Source of the DNA: Rapana venosa
Taxonomy: Eukaryota; Mollusca; Gastropoda; Neogastropoda; Muricidae
Direction: 5' to 3'
Assembly: GCA_028751875.1 (NCBI GenBank)
Contig: CM054134.1
Location: 69,520,526 to 69,584,525, forward strand
Length of the DNA stretch: 64,000 bases
Shown here: in pieces, positions 9,150 through 22,589 of the stretch
Position numbering within the stretch: position 1 is the first letter of the stretch
How the letters are laid out: each line of letters starts with the position of its first letter
Translations under genes and position numbers: made by a program
Notes under the pieces: model-generated
The model's input: only the letters and a program-made list of their open reading frames with translations
The model's database searches: none
Told to the model about the DNA's origin: nothing

Positions 9150-11830
9150 AAAATTAGTTTGATGTCACTGCAGGATCAGATTTCATCTATTCTTGGAATT
9201 TTATGGCATTGCTGTTCTTTTGAAAGAAAGCAAGTTCTATAGAAAAACCACATATTAACAGTAGTAGTAAAGTTCCTGAACTAAATTGCTTCAATATGCC
9301 TTGCTAAGTAAAGTATACTTCTAGTTATATAGTTCACTGTTCATTGTTCATTTAATCATAAGTTTCATTTACTTTACTGAATGAAAGAAAGTTTCATTGG
9401 TAACAGTGATTGAGCTTACGCTGATACAGTTATTTACTTTTGAAAAATTAAGCCAGTTATACATAAAACTAAAAGGTGATTTTACAAAATTATTTGCCTT
9501 TTTTCTCTGTCTAAGGCATGATAACTTATTTGAATTTGATTATCTAAATATTGTCTGACCACATATATACCATATTATTATTAATCTTATGGGAAATGAA
9601 ATTCTCAGTAAATTATAATTGCTCACTGACTCATTTACTTTTGGAAGTGTATAGATCTTGATAAGTAACTTATAGCAAAGAAACATGTAAACAAACAACT
9701 GGGCTCTTTTAAACCTCAAGACAAAATTGTTCCTTTCATTTTGTATTTATTAATATATTGAGCAACAGTATTCTATTACTTACTCAGTGTAATGGAAGTT
9801 GGTAAATGGATACTGTTTAGTTGTTTGAGTAAACTTGTTTTTGACTTAAAATATGTTTTTGTTGACTTCAAAGCCTAACTTTAAAAGTGAGTACAGCCAA
9901 TAGTTCATTTTTCAAAGTTTCATTTTTCAAAGTTTATCTGTTATAAAGACATTTTCTTATTGCCTTGCAGGCTGTATCATTTACTGTTAAGAGTTTACCT
10001 CCTATTCAGAAGCTGCAGTTTCCCACCCCTTGTAAAAGTTTGAGAAACTAAGATTTACATGGTCACCATTGCCCTCAGGCACAATAAAGGTCCCTGGCAA
10101 TTGAGAAATGTGACAGCTCAGACAAAACTGTGAAATCAAAGTTGATTATTCTTTAAAATCTTCCCTTCACTACAGTGGTTTGCGAGTCTATGAAGTTGAA
10201 CTGTGTGCTGACAAGTGGAAAAGTTAAACACAGGCTGTAGAGCGCACTGGTAACGAAATGTTAGATAGTGAGAGGAAATTTAGTGTTTACTTGAATTTGA
10301 AACTTATGACTCATTACCCATTACACTTGCAGTTCCATATGATGAAAACCTCATGAACATATCCAGTGTGCATTGCTGCCCATGGGTGTAGTATGCCTGA
10401 ATGATCCTGGATCCCACACTGCAGGAGGATATACTGCCAAGATCATTCAATTAAATGCAGAGCGGCAAGAATTTTTGTTCTACATGGATGCTGCAACATC
10501 TGTCACTAACATGCTTTGGGCAAACTATTGGCCCACATTTGAGCAGCTGTCAAAACTAAGTTCACACTAACTTGTGCTTGTCACTGTCAGCTGTCCTGAT
10601 TCGAAGCATAACCACAGAAAGTTGTTCAAAGGAGAACCTTTGAACAGATCATTTTGTCAGATGAGAAAGGAACCACATCACCACCTTTCTCAGGGATGTT
10701 CAGCGGTGGAGCATTTCTAGCGGTTGTGGTGTCACCTCAGTTCCTTCTTCACCGAGAACCTTTGTGAGGAATTTGTGAGCTCTTTTAGCCCTGGTATGGT
10801 AATTCCCTTCCTCACACTGCCTGCAGGGAGAATAAAAATTGTCTCTTGTCTAAAGGCTGTGTCGGCTGGGGTTTATTATGTATCATCAGATTGCAAGTCA
10901 GGTGTAGTGTAACTGCAGTCCTGAAACACAAGCGAGGTGCAGCAGAGGTGGGGTTTTTTTGTTTTTTGGAGGGTTCTTTTTCTCTGGTGTACCCAAGTCC
11001 AGGTATCTGCCCCCACACCCCACTCCTACATACTGTCAAGCATGTTCAGTGACCAGGATCACAATTTACTTGTTAATTTGAATGCTGTTTAAAAGTTTCA
11101 GGGTGATTTTCTATGTCTGCATCCTTCCTTTGTGTAGTGCATGTAAGTGCACGTGCATGCTTTTAAGGGAGAGAAAAAAAAGAGGGGAGTTACACTAAAT
11201 TGTGTTAGTTAACATCTGGAAAAATTGTGTTTATGGTATTTCATTTTCTTTAAGTTTTGTTTTGAACAAAATGTGCTCATTAAAAGTTTGTGCCTTCAGT
11301 GACTGTTTCCAGCAGAGATTTAGATGGGGTGGATAGAGACTTGGTGTGTGGTCAAGAGAGGTCTGTTTTTCACTTTTGTCATGGTCCAGATCTTCTTGGG
11401 TGAAAGTATTGTAGTTTGTTCTGCATCAGTACTTGGCTGTCTATGTTAAGACCTTTCTGTTTGTGCAAATTGCATTTTAAAAAGTACTTAATGTCAGCCA
11501 TAACAGCTATATCTGGCCTATTCTTCTGCAATTAAATTTTTTTTTTAAATTATCATATGGGCAGGATCAAGATGTTGTGCATGCCTTCCCTCTTGGGACA
11601 TGGGTGACAAATTTTTTTTCTGAGGGGCTTTGAAGGGAAATGGGATTAAATTTAAAACCCATGTTAAACCCTGGGGAAATTCTCCAACAGAAGGCACAGC
11701 TGAGACTCTCATGCCCTAACTTTACTTTGGACAGGATTGTTTGATAGTTGTTGCCTCAAGATCAAGGCTTACATGAATAAAGCATCTTTGTTAGTACTAC
11801 ATTCCCAAATGCATTTACATAATTCATTCT
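9150..11830. other. AT-rich single-copy-looking DNA
   Basis: No SINE, LINE, tandem repeat or protein family can be recognised. Short open frames at 10373-10570 and 10846-11052 have no motif and no convincing splice context, so I do not call them genes. This is probably upstream flank or an undetected 5' intron of Axin. Confidence 0.5.
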
Positions 11831-11837
11831 TCATACA

Positions 11838-11866
11838 CACACACGCGCGCGCGCGCGCACACACAA
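11838..11866. repeat. (CA)/(CG) microsatellite
   Basis: CACA passing into alternating CG and back to CA. A GA repeat follows at 12050-12072, just upstream of the candidate first exon. Confidence 0.85.
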
Positions 11867-12099
11867 ACGTTCATACGAAAGTCTGCGTAGTTTTATAGTC
11901 AAGACCGAGCAAGTTGTACACACAAGGTCTGCGTACTGGAATATAAAATTTCCCTTTGATCCTTGTATCGAATAGCACGTTTTCTTTTGATCTTTCTACC
12001 GTAAAGAAGCGCGTTTTAGTGCCTCTATGCTTGTCTGTCATTCTCTCCCCGAGAGAGAGAGAGAGAGAGAGAATTCGTGGAGCGCACTGAAGTGTTTTG

Positions 12100-12235
12100 G
12101 TGTGTAGTGTGTTGGAAGCGAGCGCCACCTACGACCAAGTGTCTGTAATGGCGGCAGCTCTGCCTTGAGCATTGCTTTCACCCGGAGTACTTTCCATCAG
12201 CCTGGCGGAGAAAATGGTGCACCTTTTCGTCCCAG
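12100..12235 (+). promoter_or_regulatory. Candidate Axin promoter and non-coding first exon
   Basis: Just after a GA repeat the sequence becomes GC-richer and contains a YY1-like initiator element (GTAATGGCGGC, about 12147-12157), typical of TATA-less promoters. It then ends in a good splice donor, CCCAG|GTATGC, at 12235/12236. The next acceptor that would suit it is at 15764, ahead of the Axin start codon. The left boundary is arbitrary. It contains two ATGs, one opening a six-residue upstream frame. The assignment is inference; a transcript would settle it. Confidence 0.45.
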
Positions 12236-14686
12236 GTATGCAAAAAGTGTGCTCCGTGCGGACTGAGAGATTCGGAGCTTTCATCTGAATCAGCATTTTT
12301 TGTAGAGGAACATGGAAAATTCTATCAGAATACCTTCATGCATGGTTGATCGCAAACTCGCTTCTCGGTCGCGATGCGAGCCCTGTGTTGGGAGTTCTTA
12401 AAAAAAGAAAGAAAAAGAAAAAAGGCAAAAAGAAAAGAGGGGGGAAATGTTTGTTGTTCATCATGCATTAAAACACATTGCTTTTAAACTCCAACTGCTA
12501 TATATGCAAAGAAATTCCTAGTAGTTTATTCAGGGTGATAATAGAAATCGGAACATAGCTAGTTCTTCGGTTAGAGCAAGTGTGTGATTTTTAATTTTAC
12601 CCGACTTGGCCAAAAGCGCTCGATAATTTAGAGGTCAGAGGCCATCTTGGATACCGAACCGAGCTGATTTTTAGGATTTCCACTTGGTTTCAGTGAGAGA
12701 TAACGCGCCCTCATAAGTTTTTATGCAACTTAGATACAGGAAAAATGGATGAGAACCCCAGGGCAGTTGATAAATGTAGAGATAGAAGGGAATGCAGCCA
12801 CTTTCACTCGCAAGAGAGCATCAAGAATTTAAGACTCTTGTACCATACAAAAGGGGGCTGTTCATCTCATATCATTGTTTTGCATAGCTACTGATACAGG
12901 ATCAGATGTGAGTTGTGTAGCAACTGACTTCTCATTTGATTGAAATAGGTAAACAGATCCATGAATGAAACAGGCTGGAAGTAACCTAGTGAGTGCACAA
13001 GCACCACATATCACCTTATCAGAGTATGTGAATGAAATAATTGAAAGTGCATTACTGTACAACTACAAGTATTGCCATTACTGGGGGGGGGGGGGGGGGG
13101 GGGGGGGGGAGGAAGCAGTTAAGAAAGTGTTTTTCTCAGACTGATCTTCCATAATCCTATTTTATTTTATTTCTCTACATGTGTTTTGTAAACAAGCAAT
13201 TTCTACTTTCTCATGCTGTGTTGGTGAGAGGATCTTAGTTCTTTTGTTGTTGACCAAGTTTCATTGTATTGCATTGTGTTATTTTTGTTACCTTATATTG
13301 CACTGTATGAAGCACAATGACAAGTTGTGTGTTTTTTTAAACAACTGTAGACAGTGCTGTGGTCTAGTCTGTAGATCAGAAGAAATGTTTGCCCTCTTTG
13401 AAAGTTGTCTTTCTTATTCTTTCATTCAGTCACCCATTTGTGGTTTAAAAATCATATTTCCATGTGTTGATCAATTTCAGCTTGCAATAGCAAATTATCC
13501 CACCTCAACCAAAGCACTGCTTTCATGAATCACACCACCCCTCATCCCACCCCTTTGCTCCACCTTATTCTTTAATGGCTTATGAGATATTACTATTAGA
13601 TTTATAATATAATATCAATCTTACTTTTTTGCTTAGACTCCAAATGTACTACACATCTTACTTAAGCTGTTGACTTTTGTTTAAAGGGGGGGGGGGGGGG
13701 GGGGGGATATGTTATAGAGATAACATTTTATTGATTGATGACAAAACTAAATGTTCAAATTTTGGGGGTTATTATGTTTTATTGGTGTTTTAAAAAAAAA
13801 GTAGTCTTGATTGCAAGCATCACATAATATGAATAAAAAGGTTCATTTTTGTTGTTGCATGTTAGTTGTTACCCAGCATACACACTGGGGTGGGGGGGGG
13901 GGGGGGGGGGGGGGCATCCACACTCTACTTGTCCTACCTTGGAATTGCACTTGCAATGAGATCGAAAGTACACACTGGATAAATGTTTTCAAGTATTTTG
14001 TTACTTAGGCAGCCATACTCTGACTTATGAGGATTTAAAAAAACCAAACTCTTTTAGAGTGCAGGTTAAATGTTAAGAACTTTTCATGGCTGAAGACATC
14101 TCAACATGATATTTGACAACATAATGCCAACATCTTTTTATTAATGCCTTGGGCTTGGCACTTCAATCCAATCCAGTCCTATTGTTCATAGCCTTGCGGA
14201 CCACAGAAGCCGTATCAGGGCTGTCACCTCGTCAACTTTTAAATCTGGCACTTAATATTACTAACAAAGCTTTTGGCCTGGGCCAGGAAAAAGTGTTGTT
14301 AAATCATTTTCAAGCTTGTAATTGTATCATGTACATGTATACAGTATAGAAGTAGAACACAATAGTTGAGAGTAAGTAATTAATGCTAAAAAAAGATTGA
14401 CAGCAATGTGTTAAGAAACAAAACGAAAACAAAAGCAGAACATTTTAACTAGGACAGTTGACAGATTAAAAGAAAAATTATTCATTTAATTAATAAATAG
14501 TAATGCAGGCCATAGTAAATTGTTATAAATAATAGACACAGAATGAAACAGTGACACACACACTAGTATTAGTAGTAATGTTTACAAAATAGTAAACAGT
14601 GACAAAAACACATGCGACACACACTGATACCGACATCTAAAGGCGCATGTGTGTACACACACATGCACGCACGCACACACGTGCGT

Positions 14687-14725
<39 letters not shown>

Positions 14726-15764
14726 CAGTTACACAGAGAGTGACACACACAAAACGCAGAGTGAGAATGAGACCATTTCTTTCTGCCATTATCAAGGAAG
14801 CATCCTTTCTGTATACTAAGTGAAATATTCAGACAGGTGAAGCTTGAAGAAATGTTTTTGCTGTTTTTATTTATTGACCTAACCATTTTAACATTACGTC
14901 ATTAGTGAATAAAAACCAAACATGGATTCAAAACTAATCATAAATATTTTTTTTAGTTGACCATTAACAGTTTTCAGAGTAAGATGGAGGATAAATTGGG
15001 ATTAAAAGGTTTCAAAAGTTATCAAAAATAAAAGAGGGGGAAAAGCCAAGCTGGAGAGTTAGAGCTGAAATTAGAGGAACACTCGGAACAGCAAGACCAC
15101 TTTTCTCCAAATTCCTCTTCCTCTCAGTCACAGTGCTGCCCTGCCCCCTGTGGCTAGGCTCAAGTCACCCCTCCTTTTTATGCTCGGGTCAAAGAGTCCA
15201 AGTTCTTTCAAGTGGGAGGATGCGTTTGTACAGGCAGGAAGGTGCAGAGGGCTAAGAACATGTGTCAGTTGTGGGGATTATCATGGTTGCCCTCTTTGAT
15301 TTGGTGGAGCTTTGAAGTTTAGGATTCTCAGAGCTGTTCAGTTTCAGACAGGCTTTGAAGTGATGACTCAAACTATGAGCCTTAAACTTGCTTTTAAAAG
15401 TTGACTTCCTCATCATCAGGGTGTGGTGTGTGTGTGTGTGTGTGTGTGCATGTGTGTGTGTGTGTGTTGTCAAATTCTTTGTCTTCTTGTACTATCACAT
15501 TCACTTTGACTAAGACAAACCCAGGTGTGCCTTTTCTTAGTTGATATTGTAAATGGTATAATTTGTAACTAAATTATGTTTTTAAAAGCAATGTATTTAA
15601 CAAGTTACAATGCATTCTATCTTTAAATTATGATTTTTAATCAGTATAAATTGTGTGATGGAATTTTTTTTTTTGGGGGGGGGAGGGGGGATAACCAGAT
15701 TTTTTTCTTATGTAAAGCATTATACTATAATTAAGATAATATAGAGAAATTACTTTTCTTGCAG
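12236..15764. other. Putative Axin 5' intron: poly-G tracts and CA/GT repeats
   Basis: No coding sequence recognised. It holds G runs at 13083-13109, 13687-13706, 13890-13914 and 15676-15690, a CA repeat at 14690-14718 and a GT repeat at 15421-15467. About 15060-15310 is higher-complexity sequence with a TCF-like CTTTGAT at 15294-15300. Confidence 0.55.
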
Positions 15765-15936
15765 ACTTCGAGAGAAAACCAATAATATTTTATTCTTCCA
15801 GTTCCAGCCCAAAACAGATCAAACAAAACCAACTCATATCGGGTTTGTGTTAAATGTTACAGGCCAGGTTGCAACTCGGACGGCAGCAATGACTCAGCAG
15901 CGATGAGGAGACAATGGCAGAGTTGCAGCCCAGACA
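15765..15936 (+). other. Axin: Axin 5' UTR with three upstream ATGs
   Basis: An acceptor (ttttcttgcag) ends at 15764; alternatives end at about 15801 and 15862. Three upstream frames precede the Axin ATG: 15889-15906 (ATG..TGA), 15903-15968 (stops inside the Axin coding region) and 15914-15940. The last one's stop overlaps the Axin start as ATGA. None is in the Axin frame. If all are in the mature mRNA, Axin initiation would need leaky scanning or reinitiation. Confidence 0.6.
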
Positions 15937-16904
15937 ATGACATCCAAGGTTTTCGAATTTCTCAATGATTCGGGGGGAAACAATTTTACAGAAACTTCAG
16001 CACGTCCGCCTGTAATAGGGGAGGAAAATGAGCTCCAGTCCAATGGAGGTATGTCCACTCGCAGTAGCGGATCACATCGAAGCAATAAATCTCATTCTTC
16101 ATCTAAAAGTACGACGTCCAACAAGGGTGAAGTGACACACTCCCCTGCTGCCACACCTCGCAAGTCCAACCTGGAGAAAGGGGAGATTGCTAACATCACT
16201 CACACTCCAGGTTTTGATGGTGAGGATGTGGAGGCACCTCTCGGATTTGAGCCCGAGGGGAGCGCCGCCAACTCTCCACCATATTCTGAAAACAGCACTC
16301 CACCGCATCTGAAGTGGGCTGAAAACTTGACTCATCTTCTGACGGATAGAGAGGGTGTGGCACTGTTCAAGGATTTCCTTGAGCTAGAACAAGGCGGGTC
16401 TGATGAGCTTCAATTCTGGTTTGCCTGTCAGGGCTTGAAAAGGAAGGCAGATAGTGATTCAGGTGATGTGTCCAATATTGTCAAAGTGATTTTCAAAACC
16501 TATGTTCGTTTTGATAAAGTGAAGTGCATCTCCAAGGATACCAAAAAGGAAATAGTTGACCGACTTGGTCAGAAATCAAAAGTGGACCCCTGTGTTTTTG
16601 ATGAAGCTCAGACAGAGGTGGAAACGTATCTTCGAGATGTGTCCTACCCAGCTTTCCTCAACTCTGACCTGTATGTGCAATATGTTAACAATTATGCAGA
16701 TTCTCCCAAATCAAGTCATTCGAGTGGGTCGAACTCTGCAAGGCCAGTTTCTCAGACTGGATTATTACCTGTGCTTCATGAGGATAAAGAACTGGGTGCC
16801 GAGGAGTTTATGTCCAGTGTTGGAGTACCTCCTTCTGCAAGCAAAATCCCAAGTGGACGGCGTAGTGACTTACACTCTTCCAAACGCACTGAAACTGTTA
16901 TGGG
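15937..16904 (+). CDS. Axin: Axin coding exon 1: tankyrase-binding motif and RGS domain
   Basis: It encodes residues 1-322 plus two bases. The start ATG is chosen because the N-terminus then aligns with vertebrate Axin: RPPVIGEENEL matches the tankyrase-binding peptide, and APLGFEPEGSA..PP.LKWAE leads into RGS. The RGS core shows LFKDFLELE, LQFWFACQGL, and FDEAQTEV..L..VSYPAFLNSDLY. In Axin this domain binds the SAMP repeats of APC and has lost GAP activity. A Ser/Thr-rich stretch lies at residues 39-70. The donor is ATGGG|GTAAGT. Confidence 0.97.
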
Positions 16905-19900
16905 GTAAGTATTGTGAAATATATAGTAATAGTATTAATTTGTCACTGTATCAGTTTTTGTGAGCACAGGTATTGTATTGTTAATGTTATCATTAGAAGT
17001 ACAATATTTTATAAAATTTATGGCCATATTGATTGAGAGATCATGTTTGAAATAAGTGATACTGTTCCTAGAGAGAGGGCATTGTCACAATTGCAGCACC
17101 CACTTCTGCCCTCCTGTCATCTTTTGAGTTGCTTCAGGCTATGTTATGCTTGTTTACTTGTTTTGACGTGTAAGAGTGGTTCTGGGGTTGCAGAGCTTCC
17201 TCCAAGCACATCATCAGTGAAACATTTTCAGAGTGATAAAGACCTCTTTGGACTTCAAGGACAAGCAGAATGAGATTGGCAGTTTTTTTGGTTAAATGTT
17301 AAAAATATTTTCAATTAATTTATTCAATTAAAAAAAATCTACAGAATTTTGTCAAGGACAACTCTTCTGTTGCCTTATTTGTTTTGTGCATTCAAATTTT
17401 AATAAACATTGCACATGGGCTTATCACTGTATCAGTGTCAGTATTACTGAGAATGTTGATCGATATTATCTGTGTTTTTCATTGTGTCAAAATCTGATGA
17501 CTGATGATGTGATGTGCTCATTTAGTTTAGAGATTCATCATTCATGGAAGAGTTGTAGGATAGGGTTAGGTCACCATCCCAGGGTGGGCTTCTGAGTTCT
17601 CACTCAGTCTGGTTCCAAGACCAAGTAGATTTGTTGTTGTTGGCTGTAGTGAGCTCAGAAGGCATAAAACATAGAACATTTGATACATGCTTGAACAGAA
17701 CTGGTATGACTTTTGAGTGAGTGGCACTATACAATAGCACTTTAGCAGTGCAGAGCTTAAAAACCTGTGTATGACAATGATTTAGTTTTCAATGGAAGCA
17801 GATTGTAAACTACGATCCGACTTGGAGGCTCAGGGTTCTCCTGTTGCAACCCCCCTTTTTGCTTTTTCTTATTGAAATAAGCACAAGCTTTCCTGTTTAG
17901 TTACTTTGCTAGCTACATCATTGAGTCACAGCACTGAAATCAAGTGTCTTGGGCAAGATAACCTTGAACAACTATTTGTCTTCAGGTTGTAGATTGCATG
18001 CTAGATATGATGAACTTTACAAGTGTCATCCATGCCACCTTAGCTGGCCTGCTCTTCTGTAGAACATGATATATAGCAGGGATCGACATTAAGCATTGCC
18101 TGACTGCCTGGGGCAACTGAATCGCCGATTTGGGCAAGTGAAGTTCACAGTAAACTTGCCCGACTGGGCAAGTTAAAATTTTGACAAGCAACCCTTGCTT
18201 TTCTCTTCCCTGACGATTATCTTATGCTCGACACTGACTGTTCAAGTTTAGAGCAGACGATCTTTTGATCTTTTCTTTTCTTGACTCAGCAAAGTTTGCG
18301 CGCAGACCTATTCTGAGTCAGCACAGGCACAGCGCAGTGCCAGAGCAGACAATCGTTTCCTGTATAGGCCTAAGCTTATCACAGAAAAGGAATGGTACCA
18401 TTCCCTTTATATTTTTATAAGTTCAGTTTTGATACACATGATTTTAGTGAGGTTATGTGGGAAAGTGCAAAACCCATTCAGGCAAGTGATTTTTCCTGTG
18501 ACTTGTCTGACTGGGCAAGTGGAAAAAAAGTTAATATTGATCCCTGTATAGTCACAGGTTTTTATACATAATGTGTGCAGTATGTTGTGCATGTGTTTAC
18601 AGGACCTTTTTAAAGTCTAAATCCAAAAAGGAATAAAGTTAGAATCATTGTTGGCTCCAGGAGGAAAACGCCTTAATAGAGTGATCATGTAGACTTCAGA
18701 GTTAACTGTGACATAACCCACACCTTAGTAAGTTAGTTGCAGACTGAGACTGCCATCTCAGCATCTGACCATGAGTCAATATTTAACCAATTTACTCAAC
18801 AGTCAACTGCCATCAAATTGGCAATAGGCTTGTTCAGCCCCTGTACAACAACAAACTTTACAGATTGTGTTCTAACCACTTGCTATTCCACCCCTGTTTC
18901 AAATCAAAAGCCCATTGTTGACAAGTTTATAATCACTATGCTATATGCCACTCCCCTGCATTAAATTTACATACTCATAAAAAGCCATTGTTGACTGAGT
19001 AAAGTAGCAGAGCTCAGCTTGAGTTTGAGTACCAATACATTTTATGGTCAGTTCAGTTCAGTAGAGAGAGTATTTCTTGTTAGCTGTGTACAAATTTAGA
19101 GTTTGATAGGACAAACTACATTGGAAGTTTATGACAGTCATTCATCATCTGATACATCATACCTGTAGGTGGATGAAGTGTTTTGTCATCCCGACTCATG
19201 GAGGATTCTGCTTCTGTGTCAGTCCTGTAAGCATGATAGTTGATACACATATTTAGATATATAATATAAATAAGATCTACTGAACATTCTGAAATTTGAA
19301 AACTTTTTTCAGATTTTGCTGACTACACAGGAAAGTTTAGACTGAATTTTTAATACATTCTTTTTTAAAGACTGGCAATTTCACGTTTGTAAATTATATC
19401 ACTTTGAGTACTACATTGTTACTGAAATTCGGGTTGCTCTCCCTGGGGAGAGAGCCACCAATTATTTTATCTTTTGTTTTCTTGTCTGCAAAGTTCTCTG
19501 TTTCCCTAATACAATATCAGAGTGGCTTTTTCCTATGGAATTTTGCCAGGGACAACTCCCTTGTTGCTGTGGATCTTTTACATGCGCTAAATAATAATGT
19601 GTAACACATGAGACCTCAGTTTATCATCTCATTAAAAAAACTAGCACCCAGACCACCACTCATGGTCTAGTAGGATGGGAGAAAAGTTTCTGGCTCAAGC
19701 GGGGATCGAAGCACCACACATTTTGAACTGGACATTTTTCTTTCTGGGCTGGTGCGTTACCTCTAGACCACCATTTAGTTTCATTCTTTTTTTTTTTTTT
19801 GAGGGGGGCTGTAAGGGGGTTGTAGAATTCTTATCTTTAAAAGTACTAATAAAACTCAATTGAGATTGTGAATTTGACTTGTTCAGTTTGAAAGAAAACT

Positions 19901-22543
19901 ATTTTTGACTGGAACAAAAAGCCTTGGAAATAAATAAATTTATGATATGAATAGATCTGCAAATTTGTCAATGGGTTGTACTGATTAGAATGTTTGACTT
20001 GGGCCAGTAACTTGAGTAAGGGTTACAATCTTTGCAGTACACACAAAGTTTACTTAATGAACTTTAGAAGTGAGCTGTGGTAAGTGTTCTGGTTTTTGCC
20101 AATTTCGGCCACCATTTTTAGACCATTTTCATCAGAAATTTCTCTTATCGTAAACATATTATGTTTACTTTTGGGTCTCTTGGCTGCTCACTCTGTTTCC
20201 TTGGCAAAATTTACTAAGTGAAGGTAAACGATTATTTAAACTATTTTATTAAACTTTTGAGTATAGAGAATTTTCTAGGTGACCCCCTAGTGGTAAGGTA
20301 AGAAAGATTGAGAGATGAATAATCAGGACTGTTTGAAAGACTTGTAAAATTGTGTACTAGACTACTACATTTCTATACATAATTTTTTGTTTGACATTTT
20401 GTTTTGTTAAATTGCTTTTTAAATCAAATGTATCACTATCATCGTATGTATTGGTGTAAACTTTATTCAGTATACTCAAGACACTTTAAAAAAAAATAGT
20501 TTGGGCATGCATACAGCCCCCCTGCCCCTAAGAAAATGTAGAAGTGAACAGTGGACACTGAAGGCTGAACTCACAATATTTTAACATTCATATTGCACCA
20601 TCAGTGAAATAATTCATGAATGACTGTGACTTTATGTGAGTGCCTGTGCATGCTTGCATTATACAAGTTATAAAATAGCTCTAGCTGGTTGATGACCATT
20701 GCTATCAATGTCATCACACTGTGTACCTGATGTTGCAGATTTTACCCCTTCAACTCCAGAAGCCAGTCCTATCCGGCCCATGTTTCCTATGCACCGGTGT
20801 CAGCTCAGGACAGTGAGTTGCAGAGCTTATCCAGCGATGCACTCACTGACGACACCGTGTCCCTTACCGACACAAGCAGTGTGTAAGTGTTTGGACATTT
20901 TGATTACCTTTTTCTTTTCTTTCTTACTAATCTTAGTATACTGTATTAGTGTATAGTGAATAGAGCGCCATGTGGTTAAAATGAAATTGAAATGTGGATT
21001 TTGCTTGCTTGCCCTCTTCCAAGTTCCACACACCAAAGCCTGAGCTGCAGTATTAGCCTATTGATACCAAAACCTGTCAATGAGAATTAAAAGATAGAAG
21101 AGGAGGGAGTGCTGCTGCTATGTCTGTTGGCTAAATTTTGATGGGGAAATGTTTACAAATGGCTCTAGTTAAGTCTGTTGTGAATCGATCAACCCCCCCT
21201 CCCCTCCCCCACCCCTCCCAAGCCTTCTACTGTCACTAAAACTAAAGTGCAAGACAGAAAAAAAGCCAACACCCCCCTTGACCCTTGTTCCTAAAGTAAA
21301 GACAAAGTACAAAATGATGCACAAACATCTCCAGGCACAAATGCATGTATTCATACACAGTACAAGAACACATGTTATGCATGCTATTCAGTGACTTTGT
21401 TGATTTGAAGGGTTCACTGAGATTATATTATAGAACATGTGTTTATAATGGTAATATTTTGTCTTGTCTGACTCAGTGACTGAGATTATCTGATAATTAG
21501 TATAACCCCCATGGTACCTTCGGATACCTGGTTGTGACCTGAGTTTTGGTTCTGCATGCAAAAATAAACCAGTTTTAGAAAATGATTTCGGGTTTGAATG
21601 ATTGTTTTGGTTACTGTCTTGTCTAGTACAGAATGTTATTTAATAATTATCTGCAGTAATTTTGAGATTGCAAATGAGATGGCATCGTTTGCTAAAAAGT
21701 AAAATTACATTAGAAGACCAAGTGCTGTCTCAGTGTCTGTGAATTTTGTGACATAATATCACTTTATCAGTACTTAACACTTTTCAGGAAAAGCAGACAA
21801 ACAAAACTTTGTCAAAGGAAAGGGGGAAAAAAAGCCCCAGACAAAAATTGGCTCAAAAAAGAAAGAGGGGGGGGGGGGGGGGGGGGGTGTAAGGGAAAGG
21901 AAGCTGACTGGAGTACTAGCCATAGAATTGGAAGATCAGTCTATAACAATTCAGAAAGTTGAACCCTTCCCATTTTCACTTTTTTCTTTTGCTTTGAACA
22001 GTGTTTTTGGCTGTCTCATCTTTGTCCGCCTTTACCTTTCATGTTTCTTTGTTTAAATAAGGAGTTCTTTTCAAAGAGCCTTCAGATGTTCTACATTTGA
22101 ACTGAAGAATTGAAAGGGAAGAAAGGAAAACTTGCCAGGAATGGCCTTTGTTCTTTTCTTTTCCATTAAACCAGGTGATGTAGTTGTTTTTTTCTTTTTA
22201 GAAGAAAGGGGGGGGGGGGGGGGGGGGGGGTTGAGTGACCGCTCTTGATTTAAAAAAAAAGTTTCCACACAAGAAAAAAGTTGTAACATTGAAGTTGGGA
22301 GGTTTGCAATGGCATCAGTAAAAGGAAAGGCACATGACTCCTTTTCTAAACTCTAAAAGTCACTGCCTATCCACTGGCACATGTTATGTTAATAATGTTG
22401 AAAGATTATTTTCCATATAAGACAGTGTTTTCTTTTGTTAAAGGTTAGTCTGAATTTTTAGAGTTGTACAACTGTCCTCTAGATAGGTCTCTGTCCCCAG
22501 TGAGCAAATGGATGCAGGTGCATGAATATGCACCTCTCTCTCA

Positions 22544-22589
<46 letters not shown>

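Noticed and set aside
10373..10570. 65-codon open frame with mixed composition
   Set aside because: No recognisable motif, no flanking exons found, and length within chance expectation.
13181..13528. 115-codon Cys-rich open frame in the Axin 5' intron
   Set aside because: No signal peptide-plus-cysteine spacing pattern of a known family, no splice partners, AT-rich background.
18113..18191. Small peptide with repeated 'TCPVGQ' motifs on the minus strand
   Set aside because: It is the translation of palindromic modules inside the 470 bp inverted-repeat element, not a gene.
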